A stretch of DNA of 64,000 bases from Planctomycetota bacterium (lineage in GTDB: Bacteria > Planctomycetota > Phycisphaerae > Phycisphaerales > Zrk34). Made by a program: the position numbers and the translations under genes. The DNA is taken from assembly GCA_016125255.1 (NCBI GenBank), contig WGMD01000002.1:868001-932000 (forward strand), written 5' to 3'. This document shows, piece after piece, positions 9,953-18,369 of this stretch; positions within the stretch are counted from its first letter, which is position 1, and each line of letters starts with the position of its first letter. The notes under the pieces are model-generated. The model was not told the origin of the DNA and made no database searches. It saw only the letters and a program-made list of their open reading frames with translations.

Positions 9953-10967
9953 ATCGAACACGACGCTCGCCGACGTTGCCGCGACGCTGCTGGCTGCGCC
10001 GCGCGTGGTATTGACCACGCACGCCAAGCCCGACGGCGACGCGCTGGGGTCGGTCATGGCGCTGGCGCGGGCGATCGAGCTCAAAGGGCACAAGGCCGAG
10101 CGATGGATCATGCCGCCGATCGTCGGCAATCTGGACATGCTCGCGGCGGGCGCGCCGATTCATCTGCACAACACCGACAAGGACCCGTTGCCGAGCGGCG
10201 AACCGGACGTGATCGTCGTCGTCGACACGGGGGCATGGAGCCAGCTTGATCCGATGCGGGCGTGGCTCGAACCGCGGCGACAGCGCGTGATCGTGATCGA
10301 TCATCACCTGCGCGGCGACGACGTGGGCGCCAAGCGCCACATCGACTCGACCGTCGCCGCTGCGGCGCAGATCGTCTCCGAGTTGATCGACGCCATGAAA
10401 TGCCCCTATGACGATGCGATTCGCGCGGCCCTGTACGTCGGCATCGCCTCGGACACCGGCTGGTTTCGCTTCTCGAACACGGACGAGCGCGTGCACCTGC
10501 TGGCCGCCCGGCTCCTGCGCGAGGGCGTGGATCATGCGACGCTGTACATGAAACTCGAGCAGGCCGAGCGACCGGAGAAACTTCAGCTCACGATCCGCGC
10601 ACTGGACAGTCTGCAACTCGTCGCCGGCGGGGCGGCGGCCGTGATGACCCTGCGCGCCTCCGACTTCGCCGACACGGGCGCCCGCATCGAAGAGACGGAG
10701 CGCCTCGTCGACCTGCCGCAGATCGTGGCGGATGTGCAGGTCGTCGCGCTCATCACGGAAACAGGCAACGGCACGGTGCGGCTTTCGTTCCGCTCCAAGC
10801 CCGGCGAGGATGCGATCGACGTCAACGCCTTGGCGCATCAATTCGACGGCGGCGGTCACGCCCGAGCCGCCGGCGGGCGCGTCAACGCCCCGCTCGCCGA
10901 AGTCCGACGCCGCGTCATCGACGCCATCGAATCCGCATTAAGTGCCAAAACCCCCCGCCCCGTCTGA
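9939..10967 (+). CDS. nrnA: DHH-family phosphoesterase, NrnA-like (nanoRNase / pAp phosphatase)
   Basis: A 342-residue DHH/DHHA1 protein. Family members degrade 2-5 nt RNAs and dephosphorylate 3'-phosphoadenosine 5'-phosphate in the cytoplasm using Mn2+. Motif I reads THAKPDGDALGSVMAL, motif II VVVDTGA, the signature VIVIDHH, and motif IV GIASDTGWFRFSN. The C-terminal DHHA1 motif is GGGHARAAGG. The most likely start is TTG at 9939, because GGAG lies 7 nt upstream; a GTG at 9921 is also in frame. The start lies inside the end of ribF. This ribF-nrnA neighbourhood is common in bacteria, often with rbfA and truB, which are absent here. Confidence 0.92.
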   Translation: MEKYESNTTLADVAATLLAAPRVVLTTHAKPDGDALGSVMALARAIELKGHKAERWIMPPIVGNLDMLAAGAPIHLHNTDKDPLPSGEPDVIVVVDTGAWSQLDPMRAWLEPRRQRVIVIDHHLRGDDVGAKRHIDSTVAAAAQIVSELIDAMKCPYDDAIRAALYVGIASDTGWFRFSNTDERVHLLAARLLREGVDHATLYMKLEQAERPEKLQLTIRALDSLQLVAGGAAAVMTLRASDFADTGARIEETERLVDLPQIVADVQVVALITETGNGTVRLSFRSKPGEDAIDVNALAHQFDGGGHARAAGGRVNAPLAEVRRRVIDAIESALSAKTPRPV

Positions 10968-10969
10968 CG

Positions 10970-11009
10970 CCCCCCCTGATCCCCGATCCCCAACCCCTGA
11001 TCCCCGATC
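10970..11009. repeat. GATCCCC-type low-complexity intergenic repeat
   Basis: Runs of CCTGATCCCCGATCCCCAAC and a second CCCTGATCCCCGATC unit fill the gap between the convergent nrnA and downstream membrane-protein genes. The same wording recurs at 28059-28148 and 29175-29216. Confidence 0.6.
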
Positions 11010-11318
11010 TTATTTCACCACGCGCACGTTCCGCCGTCCGTCATCGTCCTGCATCGGCATGTGCGCCCCGCCGCTCCCGCTGGTCCATCCGCTGATGACG
11101 CGGTTGAAGTACGCGAGGACGGAGAGGATGGCGAAGATGATGACGAACATGAACACCGCGGCGGCGACGAGCACGACGATGGGCACGATGAGCACGAGCA
11201 CCGCCGCCAGAGCGGCATACTTCCATGTCCACGACGGCTGCTGCTGCGCGCGTGACGCCCACACCCGATAGGACGGATTGGCCCGGAACGATTCGAAGTT
11301 GAAATCGGCGTATCGCAT
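11010..11318 (-). CDS. small membrane protein of unknown function
   Basis: A 102-residue protein with a hydrophilic N-terminus (RYADFNFESFRANPSYRVW) and one long or two short membrane helices at about 33-70, rich in Val, Ala and Phe. The C-terminus is polar and Gly-rich (SGWTSGSGGAHMPMQDDD). No family recognised. On the minus strand TATAAT (11324-11329) lies 5 nt before the ATG, with no Shine-Dalgarno. A strong hairpin at 11329-11356 separates it from the TolC-like gene upstream, so it may be a read-through passenger or have its own start site. Confidence 0.75.
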   Translation of the reverse strand: MRYADFNFESFRANPSYRVWASRAQQQPSWTWKYAALAAVLVLIVPIVVLVAAAVFMFVIIFAILSVLAYFNRVISGWTSGSGGAHMPMQDDDGRRNVRVVK

Positions 11319-11328
11319 GAATGATTAT

Positions 11329-11356
11329 AGGCGGGGGGACTTCAGTCCCCCCGCCT
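11329..11356. other. strong perfect hairpin between the TolC-like gene and the small membrane gene
   Basis: AGGCGGGGGGACT (11329-11341) pairs perfectly with AGTCCCCCCGCCT (11344-11356). No T-run follows on the minus strand, so it is better read as a processing, attenuation or repeat-derived hairpin than as a standard terminator. Confidence 0.6.
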
Positions 11357-11376
11357 CGGCCAGAATCACCAGGCAC

Positions 11377-13155
11377 TTACTTATCGCTGAACATGTCCTT
11401 GGGCCATTCCATCTTGATCTGGTCATGCTCCAGGAGCGTGCCGGTGGCCTGATGGAGGCGGACGATGGCGTTGTTGTAGTCGACGACGGACTGAAGCTCG
11501 CGCGTTTCGGCGTCGGCGAGGCGCTGCTGCGTGTTGAGCTTGAGGTCCAGAAGAAACTCTGGCGTCAGCGCTTCGCCGCGCTCCTCCCGCTCGAGCAGCG
11601 CCCGGAGGTTCTCCGCGGCGGCGCGCCGCGCGGCCCGGTTGACGCCGATGAGTTTCCACGCCGTCTGAAGTTCCCGCAGGGCGGTCTTCACTTCCAGCAC
11701 GATGCCCTGCGCGGTGTTCTGGTACGCGATCACCGTCTGCTGGCGGGCGATGCGCGTGCGGCGGAAGTCGGCCTCGGCGGCGCGGTTGCCGATCGGCGTC
11801 TCGAACTGACCGCCGATGACGTAGTCGATGAAGTTCGCATCGGTGAGCCGATCGAAACTGCCGTGCACCTCTTCCGAAAGCCCGCGGTACTGCACGCTGG
11901 CGTTGAGGTTCAATTGCGGCAGTCGCTGATTGTCCGCCACGGCCTGACGAATCGACGCGTCATCGATGTTGAGCAGCGCCTGCCGGACTTCCGGCCGGCT
12001 CTTCAGGGCCGTCGTCACCGCGTCGAGCAGGTTGTAGCCGACGCTCACTTCGATCGGATCATCGCTGGGCACGATGAGCGTTTCGTCGGACAGCGGCATG
12101 TCCGGGTCGTTGATGAGGCGTTTGAGCGTGTCGGACGCGTCGCGCATCGTCTGCCCCGACTTGATCAGATCATTGCGGCGATTCTCCACGAACGCCTGCG
12201 CCTGCGCCTTCTGCACCGGGTTCACGTCGAACTGCGCGCGGGCGAAGATCGTGTCGCGCGTGTCGAGCGTCATCTTCAAAAGGCGCTGCTGAATGGCGTA
12301 CTGCCGTCGCGCGAAGATCAGGTTCCAGTAAGCCGCCTCGACCTGCCCGAGCGTGGTGAGCATCTGCGACTGCATCGCCAGCACATCGTTGCGATGCGCG
12401 TTGCGCGTGATCATGATCTGCGAGCGGTTGACGTACGTGCCGAAGTTGCGGAGCAGGGGCTGCGACACGCCGACGAGAATGTTGGACACGAACGAGGGAT
12501 TGGGCGACTGGGCGAAGTTGGGGCTGTGGTCCTCGGTGTAGTCGAGGCCGCTGGAGACCTGAAGCCGGCCGCCGGTTTCCAGGGGCTTGCGGATGCCGGT
12601 TTCGAGGGTCGCGGTGTTCTGACTGGTGGCGGAGGCGCCGACGGGCGTCAGCCCGCCCAGCCCGTTGCTCACGAGCGGCTGCGGACGCGGGCGGTCGACC
12701 TTCGTGTAGTTCACATCCGTGTAGAACACGGCGTCGAAAATTGCCTCGGCGGCGGCGACCTGCGCTTCGCTGACGGCCGGCTGAAGCTGGGCGATCTTCA
12801 GATCGAGGTTATTGGACACGGCCCGGCGAATGGCCTGTTGCAGCGACAGATTCGTGACGCGCATCGGCGCGGCGTCGAGGCCGGGACCCAGATCGATCGT
12901 CTCCTTCGTATACACCGCCGGGCCGGAGATCGTGTCAAGCTGCTTGATCCGATCCGGCTCCTTCTCAAGGTACAGATCGCCCGGCTCGGCCTTGGGTTCG
13001 ACGGCCTGAGCGTCCTTGACGCCTTCAAGCTGACGCTTCTGAGCGGCGATGATCTGATCGCGCAGTCCCAGCGTGTTATCCACCGACAGCGGATCGGCGC
13101 ACCCGCCCGCTCCAAGCACCAAGGCCCACAACAGACCCGTCACCACACGTTTCAT
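11377..13155 (-). CDS. TolC-like outer-membrane efflux lipoprotein
   Basis: A 592-residue protein with a lipoprotein signal: MKRVVTGLLWALVLGAGGC, with the lipid-attachment Cys at 19. The rest is the long helix/beta-barrel pattern of the outer membrane efflux family, with two similar halves. Each half begins with a helix such as AIRRAVSNNLDLKIAQLQPAV or LDAVTTALKSRPEVRQALLN. TolC-type proteins form trimeric channel-tunnels spanning outer membrane and periplasm for export. No periplasmic adaptor or pump gene is adjacent, so the partner must lie elsewhere. The start at 13155 has AGGA 7 nt upstream; the frame is open to 13245. Divergent from the SH3b gene. Confidence 0.9.
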   Translation of the reverse strand: MKRVVTGLLWALVLGAGGCADPLSVDNTLGLRDQIIAAQKRQLEGVKDAQAVEPKAEPGDLYLEKEPDRIKQLDTISGPAVYTKETIDLGPGLDAAPMRVTNLSLQQAIRRAVSNNLDLKIAQLQPAVSEAQVAAAEAIFDAVFYTDVNYTKVDRPRPQPLVSNGLGGLTPVGASATSQNTATLETGIRKPLETGGRLQVSSGLDYTEDHSPNFAQSPNPSFVSNILVGVSQPLLRNFGTYVNRSQIMITRNAHRNDVLAMQSQMLTTLGQVEAAYWNLIFARRQYAIQQRLLKMTLDTRDTIFARAQFDVNPVQKAQAQAFVENRRNDLIKSGQTMRDASDTLKRLINDPDMPLSDETLIVPSDDPIEVSVGYNLLDAVTTALKSRPEVRQALLNIDDASIRQAVADNQRLPQLNLNASVQYRGLSEEVHGSFDRLTDANFIDYVIGGQFETPIGNRAAEADFRRTRIARQQTVIAYQNTAQGIVLEVKTALRELQTAWKLIGVNRAARRAAAENLRALLEREERGEALTPEFLLDLKLNTQQRLADAETRELQSVVDYNNAIVRLHQATGTLLEHDQIKMEWPKDMFSDK

Positions 13156-13272
13156 GAGCATATCCTGTCTGGATGGGCAAAAGTGCCCCAACGGTCCGGC
13201 GGACTTTACCTCGCCGCGGGTATACAGTAGCGTAGAGAATCGCATCTTAGCAACGCACCGAAGGATTTCACC

Positions 13273-14616
13273 ATGACCACCACGTTTAAAACATCCATCC
13301 AGTGTGCGGCAATTCTCGCCGTTTTCGCGGCGGGGTCACTGGCGCAGAACTTCCCCTTCGCCGGCGTCGTCAACTCCGACAAGGTCAACATCCGCGCCGG
13401 GGCCGGCGAGAACTACTACCCTGTCATCCAGCTCGACCGCGGCGCGATCGTGATGGTGCATGAGAACCTTTACGGGTGGTACAAGGTCACCGCGCCGGCC
13501 GATTCGTTCTGCTACGTCTCCAAGGAATTCGTCAAGATCGACGCCGGCGGCCAGACGGGCTCGATCATCGGTCAGTCGGTGCGCGTGCGGGCGCCGTCGC
13601 CGGCAGGCCCCGATGACAGCTACAAAATTCTGCTGCGCCTCAACGACGGCGACAAGGTGCGCGTACTCGGCGAGGCGGGGGCGTTCTACAAGATCGCCCC
13701 GCCGCCCGAAGCGCGGCTGTATGTCAAAAAGGAAATGATCGACGTCGCCACGCCCGAACAGATCGCGGCGGCGAAGAACGCCCAGCCCGCCACGCCCGAA
13801 GCGCCGGCCGCGCCGGTGGTGAAACCCGAAGCGCCCGCGACGCCCGTCGTCGAGAAGCCCGCCGTGCCGGAAACGCCCGCGGTTCCGGAAGCGCCGGCGG
13901 CTCCGGAGAAGCCGATGAAGGCAACGCAAGTCGCGGTGGTCACGCCCGAAGCGCCGGCGGCGCCCGAGACGCCCGCGGCTCCGGAGAAGCCGGCCGTCGA
14001 AACGCCCGCCGCGCCCGAAGCGCCGGCGAAACCCGAGACGCCGATTCCCGCCGTGCCGGAGCAGCCGGGCGTCGTGAGCGGTCCGCACCCCAAGCTCACG
14101 GACCTGGAAGCGCGCTATTCGGAGATGGAGAAGCTGCCGCTGGAGAAGCAGTCGCTGGCGGCACTTCAGATGGACTACGAACATCTGTCGACGTCCGAAG
14201 ACCTGAGCCCCGAAGACAAGCGGCTCATCAAGGCACGCGTCGAACTGCTCAAGAATCGTCAGAAACTTCAGGCCACGCTCGCCGAAATCGACGCGGTCAA
14301 GAAGCAGATGGCCGCCGCCGATCAGCAGCGGGCCGACGCCGACGCCAAGAAGCCCAAGCAGTACATCGCCGTCGGCCGCCTCGCCGCCTCAACCCTCTAC
14401 ACCGGCGACAAGCTTCCCCTGCTCTACCGCCTCGTCGATCAGCTCTCGGGCCTGACCGTCGCGTACGTTCAGCCGGTCAAACCCGACATGGACTTGACGC
14501 CGATCCTCAATCAGTACGTCGGCGTCGTCGGCGACAAGGAATACGACCCCGCCCTGAAGCTCAACATCATCAAGGCCAAGGACGTCGACGCCCTCGCCCC
14601 GACCGGCTCGCCGTGA
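13273..14616 (+). CDS. secreted bacterial SH3-domain (SH3b) protein with Pro/Ala-rich linker
   Basis: A 447-residue exported protein. The signal peptide ends near AAGSLAQ (residue 24). Two SH3b domains follow at about 30-95 (VVNSDKVNIRAGAGENYYPV) and 100-155 (GQSVRVRAPSPAG, then DGDKVRVLGEAGAFYKI). Residues about 175-270 are a Pro-Glu-Ala-rich linker of repeated PEAPAAP and PETPAAPEKP units. A helical segment (about 275-350) and a C-terminal domain (about 370-447, QYIAVGRLAASTLYTGDKLP) close the chain. SH3b domains usually bind peptidoglycan or other envelope polymers, so a periplasmic scaffold is likely but unproven. A terminator follows. Confidence 0.85.
   Translation: MTTTFKTSIQCAAILAVFAAGSLAQNFPFAGVVNSDKVNIRAGAGENYYPVIQLDRGAIVMVHENLYGWYKVTAPADSFCYVSKEFVKIDAGGQTGSIIGQSVRVRAPSPAGPDDSYKILLRLNDGDKVRVLGEAGAFYKIAPPPEARLYVKKEMIDVATPEQIAAAKNAQPATPEAPAAPVVKPEAPATPVVEKPAVPETPAVPEAPAAPEKPMKATQVAVVTPEAPAAPETPAAPEKPAVETPAAPEAPAKPETPIPAVPEQPGVVSGPHPKLTDLEARYSEMEKLPLEKQSLAALQMDYEHLSTSEDLSPEDKRLIKARVELLKNRQKLQATLAEIDAVKKQMAAADQQRADADAKKPKQYIAVGRLAASTLYTGDKLPLLYRLVDQLSGLTVAYVQPVKPDMDLTPILNQYVGVVGDKEYDPALKLNIIKAKDVDALAPTGSP
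13790..14065 (+). repeat. in-gene Pro/Ala/Glu codon repeat
   Basis: This part of the SH3b gene is made of near-repeats of codons for PEAPAAP, PETPAVP and APEKPA. It encodes an extended, probably unstructured linker. Such internal direct repeats can change in copy number by slippage. Confidence 0.7.
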
Positions 14617-14648
14617 GCATGCATCGCGCGACTCGAATACGAAACGCA

Positions 14649-14678
14649 AAACCCAGCCGCCATCGGCTGGGTTTTTTC
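14649..14678 (+). terminator. rho-independent terminator after the SH3b gene
   Basis: ACCCAGCCG (14651-14659), loop CCAT, CGGCTGGGT (14664-14672), then TTTTTTC. A textbook hairpin plus T-run 35 nt after the stop. Confidence 0.88.
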
Positions 14679-14689
14679 ATGACACCTCA

Positions 14690-14832
14690 TTGCAGATTGG
14701 GATCTTTGAATAATTGAACCACCAAGACACCAAGTCACCAAGGAATGCGTTGTTGAGTTCAAAACTCTGATTTCACCTTCGTGTTCTTGGTGCCTTGGTG
14801 GTTATTCAGAGGTTTCAATTTGCGATTGCCCA
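14690..14832. repeat. ACCACCAAG-type inverted repeat
   Basis: Left arm ATTGAACCACCAAGACACCA at about 14714-14733, continuing AGTCACCAAGG. Right arm CTTGGTGCCTTGGTGGTTAT at about 14783-14807. The arms extend outwards with weaker complementarity (CTTTGAATAATT against TTCAGAGGTTTCAATT). Its GC content is far lower than the genes. It fills the convergent gap between the SH3b gene and the PEP-CTERM gene. Confidence 0.65.
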
Positions 14833-14836
14833 TCGA

Positions 14837-15442
14837 TTACATATGCACCGGCTTGGGCCGCGGACGACGCAGCGAAGCGATGGCGATCAGGATGACCATC
14901 ACGCCCATCGCGCCCGGCTCGGGCACCGGCATCGAGAACACCGTCAGCGCCGCCGGCGAATTGGGCTGATGCCCGTCCTGCGACGGAGCGAAGAAGCCGT
15001 GAATCTCGCGCTCCAGCGGCTGCTGCTCGTGATGCTCGACAAACGGATGCGTGTCGTGCTGGAAATCGAAGTACAAAAGGTACGGATGATCGATCATCAC
15101 CCAACGATCGACGATGGCCCACAGCGGCCGATCCACGCCGTCCGGCCGACCGAAACGCACAATCTGACCCAGCAACTCGTGATTCGGATTGCCCCGGCCC
15201 GGCTCGGCCAGGTCGCTGGGGTTCATGGCATTAATGTCCGTCACGTCCGGCCCGGTGTTGACGCTCAGCGAATGATTGGCGAACACATCCCACAACGTCG
15301 GGATCACCCCCGCCCGGTCACTGAACGGCGAACGACCACCCGACTGCGCCAAGTCGCAATCCAATGGCAGCGCCCGCGCGCTCGACCCGCCCATCGCGAT
15401 CACCAGTCCCGCCATCAGCAGCGTTCGATGAAATATGATCAT
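14837..15442 (-). CDS. small PEP-CTERM protein
   Basis: A 201-residue exported protein. The signal peptide is HRTLLMAGLVIAMGGSSARA (about residues 5-24). The middle part (about 25-165) matches no family I know. It has a His/Asp/Tyr-rich stretch (HPYLLYFDFQHDTHPF, EHHEQQP). The tail VPEPGAMGVMVILIAIASL plus RRPRPKP is a PEP-CTERM sorting signal, so an exosortase encoded elsewhere should process it. The start at 15442 has GAGG about 7 nt upstream. Confidence 0.8.
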   Translation of the reverse strand: MIIFHRTLLMAGLVIAMGGSSARALPLDCDLAQSGGRSPFSDRAGVIPTLWDVFANHSLSVNTGPDVTDINAMNPSDLAEPGRGNPNHELLGQIVRFGRPDGVDRPLWAIVDRWVMIDHPYLLYFDFQHDTHPFVEHHEQQPLEREIHGFFAPSQDGHQPNSPAALTVFSMPVPEPGAMGVMVILIAIASLRRPRPKPVHM

Positions 15443-15757
15443 GACCTACCCTCTTTCCGCACGAGTTCGGCTCGACCCACCACGGCAAGCCCGTGCTCGA
15501 TGCTCACGCTACTGGGGCAAATTTCCCAATGAAACGTGTTCACCATCGCTTCCTTCAGTATTGGATATAACTTTAACGAGTCAATAAGGGAGACCGAGAA
15601 TATTTGCAAAGGCCAAAACAGCATGGCTTTGCGGATATTATGGGACACCCGGACCGGTTTTTGCGTCCCAAAAGCCGATTTGCGAGTTATCGGGTGATAT
15701 TTCCCAATGGGCGGCGTCGTGGACAGCCCGCGAATATAGACGCCGCGGGTCATCGGA
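15443..15757. other. 315-nt non-coding gap
   Basis: No open frame here looks protein-like. The stretch is less GC-rich than its flanks and contains two copies of TTTCCCAATG (about 15526-15535 and 15700-15709). It holds the upstream region of the PEP-CTERM gene on the minus strand, where TTGACT occurs but with only a weak -10. I see no other structure. Confidence 0.4.
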
Positions 15758-16255
15758 TCACAACTCGGTTACATCCACGATCTGGGCCTCGACGCGCTCC
15801 GTGTCGAGCAGCGCGACGGTGCAGCGCCCACTGAGCCAGCCGCAGCATTCGCCGGGGTTGAGGTACAGCACGCCGTCGCGTTTTTCGTTGACGACTTCGT
15901 GCGTGTGGCCGGAGATGACGATGTCCGCGCCGTCGGTTTCGCCGGGATTGAACCATTCGATCCAATGGTGCATCGCGATGACGCATCCCCCCAGCGTCCC
16001 GCGCCACGGGCCGTCGATCACCTGCGGCAGGACCTTCCTGAGCCCCGCGCGTTCGCCATCGTTGTTGCCATAGATGCAATAGAGCGGGACCTCGGTCGGC
16101 GCGACCGCCGGATCGACCAGCAGTTTCGCCGCGAAGGGCGCCACGAAATCCCCCGCATGCAGCACCGCTTCGACCCGCCGCGCCTTGAACATCAATAGCG
16201 CGCTGCGCATCGTCGGCAGACGGTCGTGCGTATCACTGATGACGCCGATCAACAT
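15758..16255 (-). CDS. YfcE/MJ0936-family metallophosphoesterase
   Basis: A 165-residue calcineurin-like phosphodiesterase. The metal-binding motifs are in order: GVISDTHDRLPT, HAGDFVAPF, YCIYGNNDGER, and the histidine motifs AMHHW and VISGHTHE. The N-to-P-G pattern near the end (YLNPGECCGW) is typical of the subfamily. Members hydrolyse phosphodiesters in vitro, with the physiological substrate usually unknown. The frame is open further upstream, but MLIGVISDTHD is the family N-terminus. Here TTGACC and CACAAT are 17 nt apart and the ATG lies 6 nt after the latter, suggesting a leaderless mRNA starting inside the end of the upstream gene. Confidence 0.9.
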   Translation of the reverse strand: MLIGVISDTHDRLPTMRSALLMFKARRVEAVLHAGDFVAPFAAKLLVDPAVAPTEVPLYCIYGNNDGERAGLRKVLPQVIDGPWRGTLGGCVIAMHHWIEWFNPGETDGADIVISGHTHEVVNEKRDGVLYLNPGECCGWLSGRCTVALLDTERVEAQIVDVTEL

Positions 16256-16261
16256 GATGCG

Positions 16262-16290
16262 ATTGTGCCGCGCGGCCGCATGACGGTCAA
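16262..16290 (-). promoter_or_regulatory. promoter giving a probable leaderless phosphodiesterase mRNA
   Basis: On the minus strand TTGACC (16285-16290), a 17-nt spacer and CACAAT (16262-16267) are followed 6 nt later by the ATG at 16255. The -35 overlaps the stop of the preceding methyltransferase gene. Confidence 0.5.
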
Positions 16291-17108
16291 TCGTCGAACG
16301 CCGCCGCGAAATCGTCCGGCACGTCCGCCAGTTTCCGCGCCACCATCGCCACGTAATGCAGCGGGTCCCCCGCCACCGAGCGCCGATGCGCGTATCGACG
16401 ATACGCCTGCGGCTCCAGCACGTGTTCAAACGTCAATTGTCGAATCAGCCGGCTGAACCCGCTCGTGTCTCGCTCGTCGATGAAATCCTCCTTGAGGTTG
16501 AACGCCACCCAGCCGGGCGTTTCGATCAGGTCGAGCCCCTTGAGAAAAGCGCGCGGCGGAATATCGCCGAAACCCAGCGCCGCCACGACCGTCAGACAGT
16601 TGAGCCGCTCGCGCCGCAGACGCTCCTCCTGCGCTTCGGGCAGGTCGGTCAGGTCGGCGACGAGATACTGGCTGTACACCTCGGGCCGATCGCGCAGCGC
16701 CGCCTCGCGCGCCTCCGGGATGATGTCCACGCCGACGATCCGCTCCGCCCCGCGCGCCATCAGTTCGTCGCCCACCATGCCGTTGCCCGCCCCGACGTCG
16801 AGAATGCGCAGGTCGCCCAGCTCGTCGGAGAAATCGCCGAACACGTCCTCGAGCAGATGCGCCACGCGGCTCGGCGAGCAGCATTCGAGCGTCTCGTAGA
16901 ACAGCCGCTCGTACAGACCGGGCACTTTGAAAATTTCGTGGTAATCGTGAAAGCGCATCCGGCGGGACGCGTCGTCGCACACGACGGTGCACCATTCCGC
17001 ATCCTGCGCGAGCGATGCGTCCTGGACCTTCGGCAGCACGATGCGATCAACGGGACTGTCCATGGTTTGAACGCGTTCTTTCCAGCGCGGCGTCTGACTG
17101 ACGGGCAT
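16287..17108 (-). CDS. class I SAM-dependent methyltransferase, substrate unknown
   Basis: A 273-residue protein with a SAM-binding Rossmann domain in its middle: LRILDVGAGNGMVGDELM, then the acidic IVGVDIIPEAREAAL and YLVADLTDLPE. The N-terminal third (YHEIFKVPGLYERLFYETLE) is helical, and the C-terminus ends in DDFAAAFDD. No residue pattern fixes the substrate. The start at 17108 (MPVSQTPRW) has AAAGG about 10 nt upstream; ATG 17126 is an alternative. The phosphodiesterase gene follows 31 nt downstream. Confidence 0.75.
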   Translation of the reverse strand: MPVSQTPRWKERVQTMDSPVDRIVLPKVQDASLAQDAEWCTVVCDDASRRMRFHDYHEIFKVPGLYERLFYETLECCSPSRVAHLLEDVFGDFSDELGDLRILDVGAGNGMVGDELMARGAERIVGVDIIPEAREAALRDRPEVYSQYLVADLTDLPEAQEERLRRERLNCLTVVAALGFGDIPPRAFLKGLDLIETPGWVAFNLKEDFIDERDTSGFSRLIRQLTFEHVLEPQAYRRYAHRRSVAGDPLHYVAMVARKLADVPDDFAAAFDD

Positions 17109-17247
17109 GAGCAAATGACCTTTCATTGAAGTTGCGGCGAATGGATGAACCAGCTTGAAGCGCCACCCTACGCGATTCAACGCCGCGCATGTGAAAAACC
17201 CGCTGAAATTCAGCGTGTTTTTTGAGATTTGTCCGACTTTTTTGGTC

Positions 17248-18369
17248 TCAGGAGACCATCGCGGCCGAGCCCGCGGCGTCGCTGTTGTACGAGCGGCGGG
17301 TTTCAAGAAGCTGGTCGTAACAGGCGATGAACGCCTCGACGACGGTGGGATCGAAATGCTTGCCCGACTCGTTGATGATCATCGTCCTGGCGACTTCCGT
17401 CGAATAGGCCGACTTGTAGACGCGCACGCTCGTCAGCGCGTCGAACACGTCGGCGACGGCGACGATGCGCGCCGAGAGCGGGATCGCCCCGCCGCTCAGC
17501 CCATCGGGGTAGCCGGTGCCGTCGAAGCGCTCGTGATGGGAGCGGGCGATGTCGATGGCCATCTGGAGGAATCCGCCGCATGTGCCGTGCTGCGCGACGT
17601 CCTGAAGCGCCTCGGCGCCGATGGCGGCGTGACGCTTCATGATGTCGAACTCCGAGTCGGTGAGTCGGCCGGGCTTGAGCAGGATCGCATCGGGGATGCC
17701 GACCTTGCCGATGTCGTGGAGCGGGCTCGAGAGATAGATCGTGTGAATGAACGCATCGGTGATCTGCCCGGCGAACGGGCCGTGCTGGGCCAGATGCTCC
17801 GAGAGAATGCGGCAGTAGGCGCGGATGCGCTCCAGGTGATCGCCGGTTTCCGGATCGCGCGAGTCGGCGAGCTTGGCGAGGCCGAACACGACCAGGTCGC
17901 GGGTTTCGATCAGCTCGTTGGTCCGGCGGCGGACGAGCTGCTCGAGCTTCCCGTTGTCCAGTTCCGTGCGGGCGCGGGCGTCATTAAGCTCCATCAGCGC
18001 TTCGCAGAGCCGCAGATGCACGCGCACTTTGGCCTTGAGCTCCTCCTCCTCGAAGGGCTTGGTCAGATAGTCGTCCGCCCCGGCCTCGTAGCCGCGCACG
18101 CGCTCCTCCATCGACGCTTTGGCCGAGAGGAGAATCACCTGCGTGAACCGGGCCTTGTCCTGCTGCTTGATCGCCCGGCAGACGTCGTAGCCGTTCATCT
18201 TGGGCATCATGATGTCCAGCAGTACGAGCGGGGGCTTGTGCTGACGGTACATCGCCAGCGCTTCCTCGCCGTCGCGCGCCAGGATCAGCGGGTACACATC
18301 GCGGAGGATCTCCTCCAGGATGGCGAGATTCGTTTCGTCATCGTCGACGAGCAGAATGGGGCGATTCAT
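17248..18369 (-). CDS. response regulator with HD-GYP cyclic-di-GMP phosphodiesterase domain
   Basis: A 373-residue two-domain regulator. The receiver domain (about 1-120) has the acidic pocket LVDDDE, the phospho-acceptor Asp in VLLDIMMPKMNG, and the Lys in YLTKPFE. The helical linker (about 125-170) is followed by an HD-GYP domain with HDIGKVGIP, the MKRHA histidine and HHERFDGTGYPDG, so the catalytic set appears complete. Family activity is hydrolysis of cyclic-di-GMP. The start ATG shares ATGA with the stop of the Amt-kinase gene, and GGAG lies about 7 nt upstream, so the two are co-translated and almost certainly cognate. Confidence 0.94.
   Translation of the reverse strand: MNRPILLVDDDETNLAILEEILRDVYPLILARDGEEALAMYRQHKPPLVLLDIMMPKMNGYDVCRAIKQQDKARFTQVILLSAKASMEERVRGYEAGADDYLTKPFEEEELKAKVRVHLRLCEALMELNDARARTELDNGKLEQLVRRRTNELIETRDLVVFGLAKLADSRDPETGDHLERIRAYCRILSEHLAQHGPFAGQITDAFIHTIYLSSPLHDIGKVGIPDAILLKPGRLTDSEFDIMKRHAAIGAEALQDVAQHGTCGGFLQMAIDIARSHHERFDGTGYPDGLSGGAIPLSARIVAVADVFDALTSVRVYKSAYSTEVARTMIINESGKHFDPTVVEAFIACYDQLLETRRSYNSDAAGSAAMVS

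Noticed and set aside
13790-14065. possible CRISPR-like or tandem-repeat array
   Set aside because: The repeats are codon-level Pro/Ala/Glu repeats of a protein linker with no constant repeat-spacer pattern.
15439-15753. 104-codon minus-strand open frame between PEP-CTERM and phosphodiesterase genes
   Set aside because: No Shine-Dalgarno, no domain, low-GC intergenic composition, and it overlaps the start of the PEP-CTERM gene.
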